A stretch of 34,392 nucleotides of DNA, from NCBI GenBank assembly GCA_003427395.1, contig BFEA01001353.1, positions 3,327 to 37,718 on the forward strand. The letters are read 5' to 3'. The stretch is from Chara braunii (lineage: Eukaryota; Streptophyta; Charophyceae; Charales; Characeae). Numbering within the stretch: position 1 is the stretch's first letter; every line of letters begins with the position of its first letter. The translations under genes were made by a program, and so were the position numbers. Below the pieces are notes generated by a model, which had not been told where the DNA came from, ran no database searches, and saw only the letters and a program-made list of their open reading frames with translations. This document shows, one piece after another, positions 9,826 to 19,429 of the stretch.

Positions 9826-10370
9826 CTCTAATTTAGGAAAATTTCGGNAGCGCTTCCCNTAGGAAAAGTGCCATCGCAGAAAATATACTAGTCCAAAAGT
9901 CANACCTTTGGATTTCAGAAAGCAAAAATNTGTCTAACTCCCTGNNTTAGCAAAAATTTGGNCANCACTTCCTTCAACGNGGAAGGCTTNCCAGATTTAT
10001 ACTAAGTCANAATTNAACTTAGACATAAAGTCTAAGTTNTGTCAAGNCAAACTNTGAACCAATCCCTTAGATTTGTAGAAATTTCGGCAGCGCTTCCCGT
10101 AGANAAAGCGTCAGTNCAAGATTTATACAAAGCTAGGTTTGGAATCTGAAAATGACTTTGATCCTTCAGGGCCCANTTTTGACTAACACCCTGAATNAGT
10201 AAAAANTTGGGCAGCATCTCCTTTAGNAAAGGAGGCTCCCCAGATTCTTACTAAGTCAAAAAGTCNTCAAGGTCGGATCCTGAAGAAGTCAAAGTTTTNA
10301 CTAACTCCTTGATTTTGTAGAAATTTNGGCAGNGCTTCCCGTAGGAAAAATGACTTGCCAAGACTTATAC
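9826..10370. repeat. Five ~120-bp alternating A/B repeat monomers in the LTR
   Basis: A-type monomers (core AAATTTCGGCAGCGCTTCCC near 9839, 10078, 10319) alternate with B-type monomers (core AAAAATTTGGGCAGCA-like near 9952 and 10200), spaced 113-126 bp. Each has a small hairpin right after the core: TTCC-CGTA-GGAA in A, CTTCC...GGAAG and CTCCTTT...AAAGGAG in B. A separate perfect 9-bp stem AACTTAGAC-ATAAA-GTCTAAGTT lies at 10016-10038. The second LTR copy is 29632-30176. Confidence 0.8.
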
Positions 10371-10664
10371 AAGACCGAGTATGAAAAAAATCCCAGAAAC
10401 AATGCAGAAATCGACCTAAGTAAAAAGAAACGAGCCCAGAAAATGCAGGAATTGAATCTAACTCTTGTGGCTCTAGCACGTGGCGAGCAACTACAGCAAC
10501 TACCTATCAAAACCTAAACTCAGACTAAGAAGTGACATCACTCAGTCACATGCAGGCCAAACCACAAACATGCACTCTCTCACCATCCCCAAGTTACCTT
10601 AGCAAACAATAGTTCGTAGCCTTTCAATGATTTGTCCCTTATACCCAGCTTACATAGGGCATAA

Positions 10665-11384
10665 GGCTAGACCACCCAAACTTATGGAACATGTCTAGCC
10701 CAGCCAAGAAGTATACACAAACGTAGGGCACAACAACTTTTCGCTTCCTTGGGCATATGACCAGGCCATCCTAGTCGCCCTGAACTGTTTAAGTATCCAA
10801 GGTTTATATAATTGTCTGTACTTAGTCTTTTGAGGTAGCATATAGCTGAGCCGATCATCTTCAACTCAAGACTCAGCCTGCCCCTTCGTACCACATGTTT
10901 ATTCTTAGTTAAGTACTCTCTTCAGTTGGGGATAAGCTATAGTCAGGCCACCCAAACTTATGGAACCCTGCCTGACTAACATGTTCATAGATAGCATAAT
11001 AGTAAAGTACATCAAAGTTATAGCCTTCCGGTTCCAGCATGTGCGAGGCGTTGGACCAAGACCACCCAAACTTATGGAAGATGTCTTGGTTCTCAGCCTG
11101 GTTTATTTCTCTTAGACCAAAGCAGGAAGAGGTAGAGCCACCCAAACTTATGGGACATGCCCACCTCCTCGTTCAGAAACCAAAGAAACTGTAAAACCCC
11201 CAAATAAACGAGGCCGCCAGACTACCCAAACTTATGGATCTGACTGGCTCCTGAAAAACAATCACATTCTACCCTCACAAGTCAGAGCAACCAGACCACC
11301 CAAACTTATGGAACATATCTGGTTCTCAAAGCAATACAAAGGAAACATAGCATTGGGCCTTCCCAAACTTATGGAACAAGCCCA
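10665..11384. repeat. Array of seven stem-loops with constant loop and variable stems (3' LTR)
   Basis: Each unit has the loop core CCCAAACTTATGGA flanked by complementary arms that differ between units. Positions: 10665-10700 (GGCTAGAC/GTCTAGCC), 10940-10978 (TAGTCAGGC/GCCTGACTA), 11055-11090 (ACCAAGAC/GTCTTGGT), 11129-11167 (GAGGT..GC/GC..ACCTC, imperfect), 11216-11248 (GCCAGAC/GACTGGC, one mismatch), 11289-11324 (AACCAGAC/ATCTGGTT, one mismatch, perfect in the other LTR), 11354-11384 (TGGGC/GCCCA). A decayed eighth core may lie near 11398-11418. Inside the loop CCA and TGG could also pair. Copy-specific complementary stems imply that the folded form, or a dyad, is maintained. Confidence 0.88.
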
Positions 11385-12029
11385 GCCTTCGGTTGACCCA
11401 TTCAAACTCATGCAAAACTGCCTTTCTCCCACCCTTCCCCCCAGATGCAATCCCACAATCTGCTTTCAAACAATCAAAGAAGTCGAAACTTAACTTTATA
11501 CATACGTTCTTTTACTTGGTCTGGTTATGTCCTGAATAGAAAACAGAAACCATAGGGACATGCACGCATACACCAATCAAACCATAAGGGGATATGCAAG
11601 TATGGTTGTAGAGGGTTCTATAGATGGAAAGGGATTACCTGGTAGTCCCCTGCCTCCAGAACCTCGCCTAGGTTCCGGCAGAGCTCCCGCAATCGGTGGG
11701 AGGACTCCCCACAGAGTCTTGATGCGGACCTACAGGTTGCAATCCCGCCTGCCGCCTTCCCCTCGTAACCAATTGACTAGACCTAGAGTAAGAAAGATAG
11801 ATAGAGAATGTATAGAGACTCTCAGAGGGGTGCACTCAGACTCGCGTGAGGGGGCCTTGTTATCTTGGTTTGCCTGAGGGCCCCGCAATGGCGGCCAATC
11901 CGACAGCTTGACCAATGAAGCCAGATTGCCGAAGTAACCTCCCCTGGCGGTCTTCCAACTCGCAGGGCCAGGTCCCCACCCTAAGCTCAACTACTCCTCT
12001 AAGTCCAACTGCAGTTGCCCAACACTATG

Positions 12030-12716
12030 CCCTGACCCTCAGATACTGTGGCAATACACAGTGGAGGTTAACAGCAGCAGTAGCCGCCACCCACAACCGC
12101 AGCCTCGCCCAGTCTCAGCGGTAGTCCTCAGCAGCGGTCTTCGCCCAGTCCGTTGTATCAAGAGTACTCAGTGGGGGTTACTTAAAACCAGCAGCTTGTG
12201 TCCCGTCCACAGCAGTAGCACATAGCAGCGTGCAGCAGCCCACAGTCATTGGTAGTGGCACACAGCGGCCACAGTCCGCCCACAGTTTTTAAGTGCAAAA
12301 GCGAGATTGGTTACTCCGTGGCAACCCGAACGCAGTTGTGGGTCTCCTCTGATGCAGCAGCAACGGTCAATCGTAGCAGCATGTAGTGGAGGCCAGGCAA
12401 CAGCAACAGTACTTAGCACACAGTAGTGACCAGGCAACAGCAACAGTAGGCTGTGCGCAGTCAACAGCCGTAGCAACAACGGCAGCAGTGTGCAACGGTA
12501 ACTAGCGACCACAGCCACTGTACACAACGGCGATCCACGGAGACAGCAGTAATATACAGCGGCCCCCAGCAGTAACAGTAGCCGCGGTAGCCTGCATCCA
12601 CATGCAGCAGACCCTAGTATCCCATGCTCAGCCCGCAGTAGCAGCAACTTCAAGAGTAGTGGTGGTGTAAAGGGATAAAACAGCCAGACTCTGAAAAATA
12701 GTAGCCAGGCACTGCC
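12030..12716. repeat. CAG/CAGTAG-rich degenerate tract in the LTR
   Basis: Irregular CAGCAG, CAGTAG and CAACAG words recur throughout. Frames on the minus strand are Leu/Cys-rich and carry no domain. The counterpart in the other LTR is about 31800-32510, with scattered substitutions. Confidence 0.7.
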
Positions 12717-12743
12717 AAAAAAAAAAAAAAAAAAAAAAAAAAA

Positions 12744-15276
12744 CCAAAACTACAGCAGCGGTGTAGCAGCAGCCACATCGGTCCCAGCAAGTCATGCGCA
12801 GTAGAAAAATGCACAGCAGTCCACAGGTCCGTTTTTGTTCAAGGGCGGACTGAGACACAGGCACTATGCTGTCTGAGCATCAGGACATCCCAAGGGCTCA
12901 GCTACAGTCCACTCTGGGGCAGCATCAGTTTCGTAGCAATTCCTATTACGTGGATACACCTGGCCGTTTGTGTGGCCAGGTTTGTTCACATTATTTTATG
13001 CGCTGTAGGCGGGGAAAGGACCGGGGCAGCGACTAGTGCCTTCCACGCAAGGGCCCAGTGGCTACATAGGCAGGAAGGGACCCATCAGTAGCACACAGCG
13101 GAAGGCCCAGATCAGCAAGTTACACGCTGCCCAGAAAGTGGCCAGCACAACAGTTCTGCATCNTGTANNAGTTTGATAGGCTTTAATNNGAGCATTACTT
13201 AGCTAGGTGCAATTCTAATGAGACCCAGCAGCACCGCCCCGCACCATAACTCCGGTCAGCAATAGCCCATCACTACAAGGGTGANGCAGCGGGAAGCAAC
13301 AAACGCAGCCAGAAAGTTCAGCAGTGGTTTCAGTCATAGGACACAGCTATACAACGATTAGCCTTCAACTCTAGTCTGCCGCACAACTGTCATTCCACAA
13401 GGATATCCACCAATGGTGGAGCAGTGGGCTGTAGTGGGGAACAGCACCTTGAAAAGAGAGAAAAACGAGGAGAGAAGAAAAAAAAAAAAAAAAAAAAAAA
13501 AAAAACAGTCACTGCCGCCCCAGCTTGGCTCGTCCACTACTGCGCCCACTCTGAGAACCAAACCCCATACCAGAGCCTAGAAAGATGTGGACTCACAAAA
13601 AACAGAACTTCCTTCCTCTCTGCCGGATGTGCCTAGCCAAGCACTCGGCCAGGTTCACATACTCCGTTTCGTGCTTGTGGAGGATTAGCCCGCCTGGATT
13701 AGCAGTCCCTTCCCAATGAAGATATCTAGGCACGAGAGAAGCTTGGTGTATTCAATAGTAGCCCGATAACAGCTGGCAAGTATCCCACTGAGTCGAGGTC
13801 CGGGCTACCGAGATTGATCAGCAGGGATCCCGACGCCAAATCAATGATATATGAACATGACGGTGAGGCGGTGGTGGCGCAGACAGCACTATTATCAAGG
13901 GCGGACCGAGGAGGAAAAAAGGTGGATCTACCCTCAAACATGGCCAGATGCCTCACTTCTTACCCCACAACTCTNGCTGACTTCAAGCAGGTGGTTATAT
14001 TGCCTCCTTCACGCTCTCGCCTCTCCCAAACGATCACGCTCCTCCCTCCCCCTTATTAGTGACCGCGCAGCTATTAACATCCATACCGGCCAAACCGCCC
14101 ATCTGATCCGATTTCCGACACTACCATTAGATCCGGAGCGCCCTGAAACCCCAGTTTAGCATCTTCGTGCGCCCAAAACGGCCAAAAAACGGCTGAGGTC
14201 CGTCGACTTCCACTCCTACCATAGCTGTTTCACGGCATCTCTGCGCACCATTTTTCTTTCCTCTTCCCCCTCCTACTAACTTTCCTCCCTTTCTGACTGC
14301 AGATTTGTGTTCGCCAGCCTTCAAAACCACAGGTTATCACCTCCCCTCATCGAGTCTTGTTAGGAAACGACCGTGCTACGGATTCTCCTTCCACCATAGT
14401 CTCCAGCCCCGACATTACCTCTTCCCCCTTCCTTCGGATGTACCTGGCGCGAAACCGTGTCCAGGTTCACTCACCTCATTTCCTGTTGTTACTGCCGCTG
14501 CCTCTTACGTGGTGCTGCGCTCTCCGGCTATACCTCCTCCTACTCTACTCCCATACCACCATACCATGCTTACTATTATTATTATTTATCTTTATTTCGA
14601 CTTAACACATGGCTGCCCATTGTCCGGATTCAGTTGGCTCCACTCCCCATACTCTTCTTCCCCGCCATAACCCCTTCTCCATTCCTTCAATTCTGGATGT
14701 ACTCAGCACCCATGCCAGTCCCGGTTCATTTCCCCATTCAGCAGCCTCCCCCCCCTCGTTTCTCCTTCGGGCCTTTACTCCTCTCTTCCTCTGTTATCCA
14801 GTCCGATCCGCCATCATCTTCCTCCTATCGACCTCCCCACTGCAGCACTCTAGCGACCAGACTGGCCGGGAGAAGTACGCAGCATCGACAGCTCCCCCAC
14901 GCCACTATGAGAATAGCAGCGCCGGGCCGCTCCCTGTTGTGCCGCACCAGGCGATCAGTTCGGCCAGGAAGGGTGAGCAGCAACAGCAGCCCATCATACA
15001 CCATGACACAGCAAAGTGTCGGGCTACCTCCCCCCCCGACTTTATACTTACCGTATCCTTATTTCGGAGGTGCCATGCTAGTCTTCTCTGTATCGTTCCA
15101 GTCCTAACAGATGTCCCGAAGGACCGGTACCCCGGCGGTAGTTCGTGATGGAGCCAGGCCGGTGGGCTCGCTGCAGGTCCCGGCATTGACACCGGGCTAA
15201 AATAAAAAAAGAAAAGGAAAAAAGAACAAAAGGTAGAAGTAGAGAAAAAAAATCAAATAAAAAAATAAAAATAAAA
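12744..15276. other. 2,533-bp segment present only in the 3' LTR
   Basis: In the 5' LTR a 27-A tract (32511-32537) is followed directly by GTAAGAGTATTTAAAGC. In this LTR a 27-A tract (12717-12743) is followed by this extra segment, and GTAAAAGTATTTAAAGC resumes at 15277 after an A-rich stretch (15200-15276). The segment includes CAG-rich sequence like its left neighbour, another A-run (about 13479-13505) and a pyrimidine-rich part (13960-15150). A deletion from the other LTR between A-tracts seems likelier than an insertion here. Open frames in it show no domain. Confidence 0.8.
12958..12981. repeat. Perfect 8-bp hairpin ACCTGGCC/GGCCAGGT
   Basis: The loop is GTTTGTGT. It lies in the segment found only in the 3' LTR. 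No function is assigned. Confidence 0.8.
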
Positions 15277-15346
15277 GTAAAAGTATTTAAAGCTCAGAAA
15301 AAGGATAAAAGTAATAAAATAACGAAAACCGGACAGGGGAGGGGGA

Positions 15347-15629
15347 CCGTTCGTGCCTGGTCCTACCCCACGGGCCCGCTGCTGGACTCCCCCAGCAAAA
15401 AACAAGGGGGATAGTCCTACGAGACCCTCANNNNNNNNNNNNNNNNNNNNNNNNNNNNNNNNNNNNNNNNNNNNNNNNNNNNNNNNNNNNNNNNNNNNNN
15501 NNNNNNNNNNNNNNNNNNNNNNNNNNNNNNNNNNNNNNNNNNNNNCCGTTCGTGCCTGGTCCTACCCCACGGGCCCGCTGCTGGACTCCCCCGGCAAAAA
15601 CCAAGGGGGATAGTCCTACGAGACCCTCA
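15347..15629. other. Assembly gap (115 Ns) with 84-bp duplicated flanks
   Basis: Ns fill 15431-15545. The 84 bp before (15347-15430) and after (15546-15629) are the same sequence with two differences. The other LTR has this sequence once, without a gap. The arrangement looks like two contig ends that overlap but were not merged. Confidence 0.85.
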
Positions 15630-16328
15630 ACCCCTCGGTTTGCTCCTGCGTCGCTCCGCCGCTCCGCTCTGGCCACGATCCCAAAATCCACGTGGTGGTA
15701 GTTCAATGACATAACCTATAGGGCTAAGCCCCAACCTGGATAGGCTAGGCACTAACCTGCATATGGGTGGTAACCGTGGCCAGTCTGGGCCTGTGGCAGC
15801 AGCGTTAAGACTGCCACTTGACTTCCTGTTCCAACCCACGGTCCTGTACGCATGCGCCTGCGGTTAGGGGCCGGATTTCGCTCGGTACGCCACGCCTGTA
15901 ACCCCCGTAGTGCCACGTGGAGGCCATCGCTTGCGTCTACAGTGCCTACGCACCGGCCTTCGCCGTATGAAGGGGTAGATTTTTTCTTTTCTTTTTCTAC
16001 CATCGCGCGAGCAGTACCAGTGTGCCGCTTCCTAACAGATCCACCTCCAACGGCGCGTGCCGTATGAGCGCGGGTGCGCCATGGTCAATTCACCAAAGGC
16101 CAACCCTCCCTAGCCTTTAATCAAAGCCAAAAGGTCGTCGGCGGACACACCGACCCCATACCATCAAGGGAAAAATGACCATCACGCGCGCCTCTGAACT
16201 ACTCGCCCACACACCCCCTACTCTAATCATGCATTCTACCTACGCAACCAACAGACTTAGGCGCGTCTAGCGCAATACACTTTTAGGCCTCTACTCGTAC
16301 TTCCGGTCACTTGCAAAAACAAGGGCGG

Positions 16329-16346
16329 ATACCCTTGTCAGGGTAT
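16329..16346. repeat. Hairpin 11 bp inside the LTR end (3' LTR)
   Basis: ATACCC-TTGTCA-GGGTAT, 6-bp stem, near the U3 start on the element strand. It is preserved exactly in the other LTR at 33383-33400. Confidence 0.75.
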
Positions 16347-16512
16347 TCGCGCCGACAGCCTACCGGACCTTATTAAGCGACGTCCCCGTCACTTCACCAG
16401 ATCAAAAGCTACAAATTCACCCACAACCCCAAATGCAGACGAGAAAGGAACCAATCCGATTAGCCGACAGACTCAGGGTTGAGGCCTCCAACAATCAAAG
16501 CCCTTGTAACTA

Positions 16513-16593
16513 TATGCCGCCAGGGTTCTAACCTGGGTCTCCATTGTCCTGACACTAGGACACCGGTGCACTAGACATATGTACTACAGCATA
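16513..16593 (-). other. tRNA-like fold (pseudo-tRNA or SINE head)
   Basis: On the minus strand the ends pair as a 7-bp acceptor-like stem (TATGCTG/CGGCATA, one G-T pair). A D-arm-like GTAC/GTGC stem follows, then TGTCC/GGACA with an 8-nt loop, then a perfect T-arm CCAGG-TTAGAAC-CCTGG. The extra 4 nt before the anticodon-like arm, the oversized loop and the non-standard T-loop argue against a working tRNA. No CCA is encoded. It is most likely tRNA-derived. Confidence 0.5.
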
Positions 16594-16762
16594 AGTCTCA
16601 GCGGCCCCTCTTACCTGTCCTCTCACCCTTGTCCTAGACAACCGCCGGCTTCTCGTTGGGTGTCCTTGGTCTCCATCCTGCGAGCAGGACTTTGACCAAG
16701 GACGCGGACCCTAACCGAGACCTTAGAAGGCACTCTCGCCTTCCCCCAACAATTCTCACAAT

Positions 16763-16763
<1 letters not shown>

Positions 16764-16798
<35 letters not shown>

Positions 16799-16820
16799 AA
16801 AATATATATATATATATATA
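16764..16820. repeat. (AT)n microsatellite, interrupted
   Basis: Two AT runs (about 16765-16795 and 16801-16820) separated by GTCAA. Confidence 0.95.
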
Positions 16821-16920
16821 AACCACCCCAACTCACCTCCTGCAGTCTAGTACTGGGAGGCTAGGTCTCCATCTTGGCCCACCGTAGTCTGGGTGATCGT
16901 GCCAGGCCTACGGCCTACCG

Positions 16921-16985
16921 TGCTTGTTAGTTCAGCGGTAGTGCCCTCGCAGGTTGCGCCGCGATAGGCTTTCTCCTGATAAGCA
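16921..16985 (+). other. Second tRNA-like fold, T-arm missing or displaced
   Basis: TGCTTGT (16921-16927) pairs with ATAAGCA (16979-16985) over 7 bp. Between them is TAGTTCAGCGGTAGTGC, an excellent A-box/D-arm, and TCGC...GCGA as a short anticodon-like stem. A normal T-arm is lacking, although TCCTGAT...ATCAGGA (16974-16996) forms an alternative stem. It is probably a tRNA-derived relic. Confidence 0.35.
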
Positions 16986-17136
16986 TTCAATCAGGACTCA
17001 AAAAAGACTCGACTCGACCTTTATCCCACGCCGGTCCGCAGGAGTAAAACCCTCCTAGGTGGCCACACCCCTTTAAGTTTTTACTCCCAAGGCCCGATGT
17101 AGGCCCGCTGGTCAGGTTGTGCCGATCAGCAGCCGA

Positions 17137-17158
17137 CACTAGGGGTTGCGCCCTAGTG
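17137..17158. repeat. Perfect 8-bp hairpin CACTAGGG/CCCTAGTG
   Basis: Six-nt loop GTTGCG. It lies in the non-coding 3' internal region of the giant element. Confidence 0.8.
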
Positions 17159-18298
17159 ATGCTAAACTCTACCGTTAGCTTGGTATTCTCATACATGTTC
17201 CAGGATTAGCACATGTGGCTGGACGGTGGGTCGCAACAATGCAGGCCCACCGCGGGACTACGCAGAGGCTTGTCACACATAAAAAGGTATTTACCAGCCC
17301 TCCGTGGGACAACACAGGGGATCATGGCAACCTCTCCACATTTACAAACAGAATCACCGCCAGTTGCACAAGGCCGTGACTTCCTTACTTGATCAGAGCA
17401 GGAAGCCACGCATTCCAGTGACATATCCTAAAAGAAACTAATTGCGACCTCTCCAAACTCTCATCAGTGGCCAAGCAACAAACATGGTCCTTCTCGTCAG
17501 GCTTTATCATACCAACCTTGCTTACCATGCCACCGATCTTGTAACCACCCTTCATACGAGGGAGGTCTCACTCCATAGGTCTCCCAGCATGCAGCGGGTT
17601 GCCTCCTAAAAAAAACAGGCACCCCTACCATAGCACAACTCAAACTTGAGGGACCAACTTATGGGTCCTCATCACAACTCAACAACATACATTTGGCATG
17701 GCAAGCATCTGAGTCTCAAGGACTCACAAATCCATGGGATTCTTATACTTTCACAAGGACAGATTGCGCCCCCTCCCCTTATACCTGGCCCCGTTACCTG
17801 CCCGCGGACAAATCGCACAAGTATACCGAAGAGTACGCAGTTCACATACATTCCATTCGCACGGTACACAACATTCAAGATGTCGTTCATACATCCAACA
17901 TTCACCATACATCAGGATAAAACCACACATGTGAGTGTGAGAGTGAGAGTGATCGTCATGTACAAGGGATAGTCTCAACCCTCACTCAACTCAAATATAC
18001 ACTCAGGGATGAGATATCTCATCCTAGAATACACAGGATAACCTCGTCTCAGGACCCACACAAAACAACTCACACCACCCTGAATATAGTACATGGTTAT
18101 CTGCACAAGAAGTCCCCAAACCACTCAGCATTCTACTGTCACTTAGTGTACACTCCCTATTTTACATGATCCTCGTTACAGCGGCCATCCCATGCCGTAG
18201 GTCCCATCTACATACTCAACGTCGTATGTGTCCACCCTGCCTAAGTAATAGCAAAATCGTCAAAGAAATATCCAGTTTTTAATCAGGTGAATCAGACC

Positions 18299-19425
18299 CT
18301 ACTCACTCATCTCCTCCTGGTTCAGCCTGTACAACTGAGCTCTACCCCCATCTACATCTCGTTCCACCACTCTACCCTGCCTATCATACATCTTCCCATC
18401 ATACTCCGAGACCTTCCCGTCTGCCTGGTCCTTTAGGAATTTTAGGCACTGCAATGCCCTGTGCTCTTCCTTCGTACAATAGAAGCAGGTCGAGTCAAAC
18501 GACTTCCTAGGCCTTTTCTTCTTCCGCTGGGGCCCTGCTGGCGATGGGGTTTCCCTGGCTTCTCTGTCCAACTCATGGCACTGAGGCACATCCCTGGGTC
18601 TCTCAGATCCTGCCTCCGACTCTCGCGGACTGGGCCCTGGTTGCGCCCTTGCTCTCTCTGGCTCGTAGTCAGGAGTATCCAACTTCAGGGGCCTGCCCGT
18701 GATGATGCCCTCCACTGCACCTCCCATCTCGCTCTCCAGGGGCTCTTCTAACTTGGACTCTGGCGAAAACAAGCCCGCATCCTCCTGCATAGAGTGGACT
18801 GTTTCCGGTAGCACGTCCAAGGACCCTCCTGTCGAGCCTTGGGGAGGCTCATCACTGGCCGAGGGCAGTCTCTCCCCAAGTGACGGTGGCATGGCAGGGT
18901 CTGCAGCCATCGTGGGTAGCACCGCAAGCTCCGTAGGGGCTCTGAATTCGAAGACTTCACTCTCAGCCTTCCTCTTGGCCTCTGCCTCCTCAGGCTCCAA
19001 AATGACTCTTCCCATAGGTGCCTCTTGCTGAGGCTCAGCCACAGCTGGTTGCTCTGATACGTAATGTCCCAGTTGCCTCTGCTCTCCTAGCCTGCTACTC
19101 TCCGCCCCATCCCTGCCGCCATGGAGTTGCTGCTTCAATTCCAGGATGGTGGCGGCCTGGCTAGTCACTAGAGCCCTGAGCTCTCGGACTTCTGCCTCAA
19201 TAGTCACCAACAGTGACTCCAACCCTGCTTTCTTTAGTTCCTTCCCTCTCAGATCCGCCTCCAACATCATATGCCTGTCGAAGGAGGCCTTGGATACGGA
19301 GCGAATCCTCTGATCCAAATACTCATCAACTCTCTGTGAAGTTTCAACCTCTGCCTTGCCTGGGGTCGTCAACCCTTCACCATGATGAGCAAGAAACTCT
19401 CCCCACATCTCCCGAGCCCATATGG
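18299..19425 (-). pseudogene. Second Gag-like ORF, C-terminal piece (coiled coil, CCHC knuckle)
   Basis: The open frame has 369 codons from an ATG at 19408; similarity of phase suggests that it really continues from the piece upstream through a frameshift at about 19424-19436. Residues 20-98 are heptad-rich and probably a coiled coil. A long acidic, Pro/Glu/Ser-rich linker follows, then a basic cluster PQRKKKRPRK (about 294-303). A CCHC zinc knuckle is at C308, C311, H316, C321 (CX2CX4HX4C). The tail reads DGKMYDRQG and DGGRAQLYR. The first Gag has the same spacing of knuckle and tail (DGDIYDQFG, GGVRAEAQRR), which argues for common origin. Expected role: nucleic-acid-binding structural protein. 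The protein is intact from ATG to stop in this piece only. Confidence 0.75.
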
Positions 19426-19429
19426 TTTA

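Larger units (their letters stand above)
8328..11269. other. LTR block identical in both copies, including most N positions
   Basis: Offset 19,806 to 28134-31075. Ns fall at matching places (for example 8431/28237 and 9408/29214), and resolved bases agree wherever I compared them. Extra Ns occur only in the right copy near 30264-30355. Identical Ns suggest a collapsed consensus placed twice, or an ambiguity-masked repeat assembly. Confidence 0.85.
8031..16357 (-). repeat. 3' LTR of the giant element (8,327 bp)
   Basis: It matches 27836-33411 end to end except for a 2.5-kb segment (12744-15276) present only here and a gap with duplicated flanks (15347-15629). The boundary at 16357 is set by the loss of identity after GCCGACA in both copies. 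The first 300 bp and the last 640 bp differ by roughly 8% and 5% from the other LTR, whereas 8328-11269 is identical where resolved. No protein-coding gene is credible inside. Confidence 0.92.
16358..18298 (-). other. Non-coding internal region between the second ORF and the 3' LTR
   Basis: About 1.9 kb without a credible gene. The sequence touching the LTR (16358-16400) is not purine-rich on the element strand, so no standard polypurine tract is visible. It contains an (AT)n tract, two tRNA-like folds and an 8-bp hairpin, described separately. Confidence 0.6.

Noticed and set aside
10665-11384. CRISPR-like array (constant core with variable intervals)
   Set aside because: Spacing is irregular (65-276 bp), the variable parts are complementary arms and not unique spacers, and the context is a eukaryotic LTR.
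14305-15148. Overlapping plus-strand frames of 120-216 codons in the 3' LTR
   Set aside because: The region is pyrimidine-rich and several frames stay open at once with Ser/Pro/Leu bias. No motif, and the segment is absent from the other LTR.
12744-15276. A separate poly(A)-tailed retroposon inserted in the 3' LTR
   Set aside because: Its left part continues the CAG-rich style of the LTR and no clear target duplication beyond A-tracts is seen, so deletion from the other LTR is preferred. Not excluded.
16513-16593. A functional tRNA gene
   Set aside because: Oversized anticodon-like loop, extra bases between arms and a non-standard T-loop; kept only as a tRNA-like relic.
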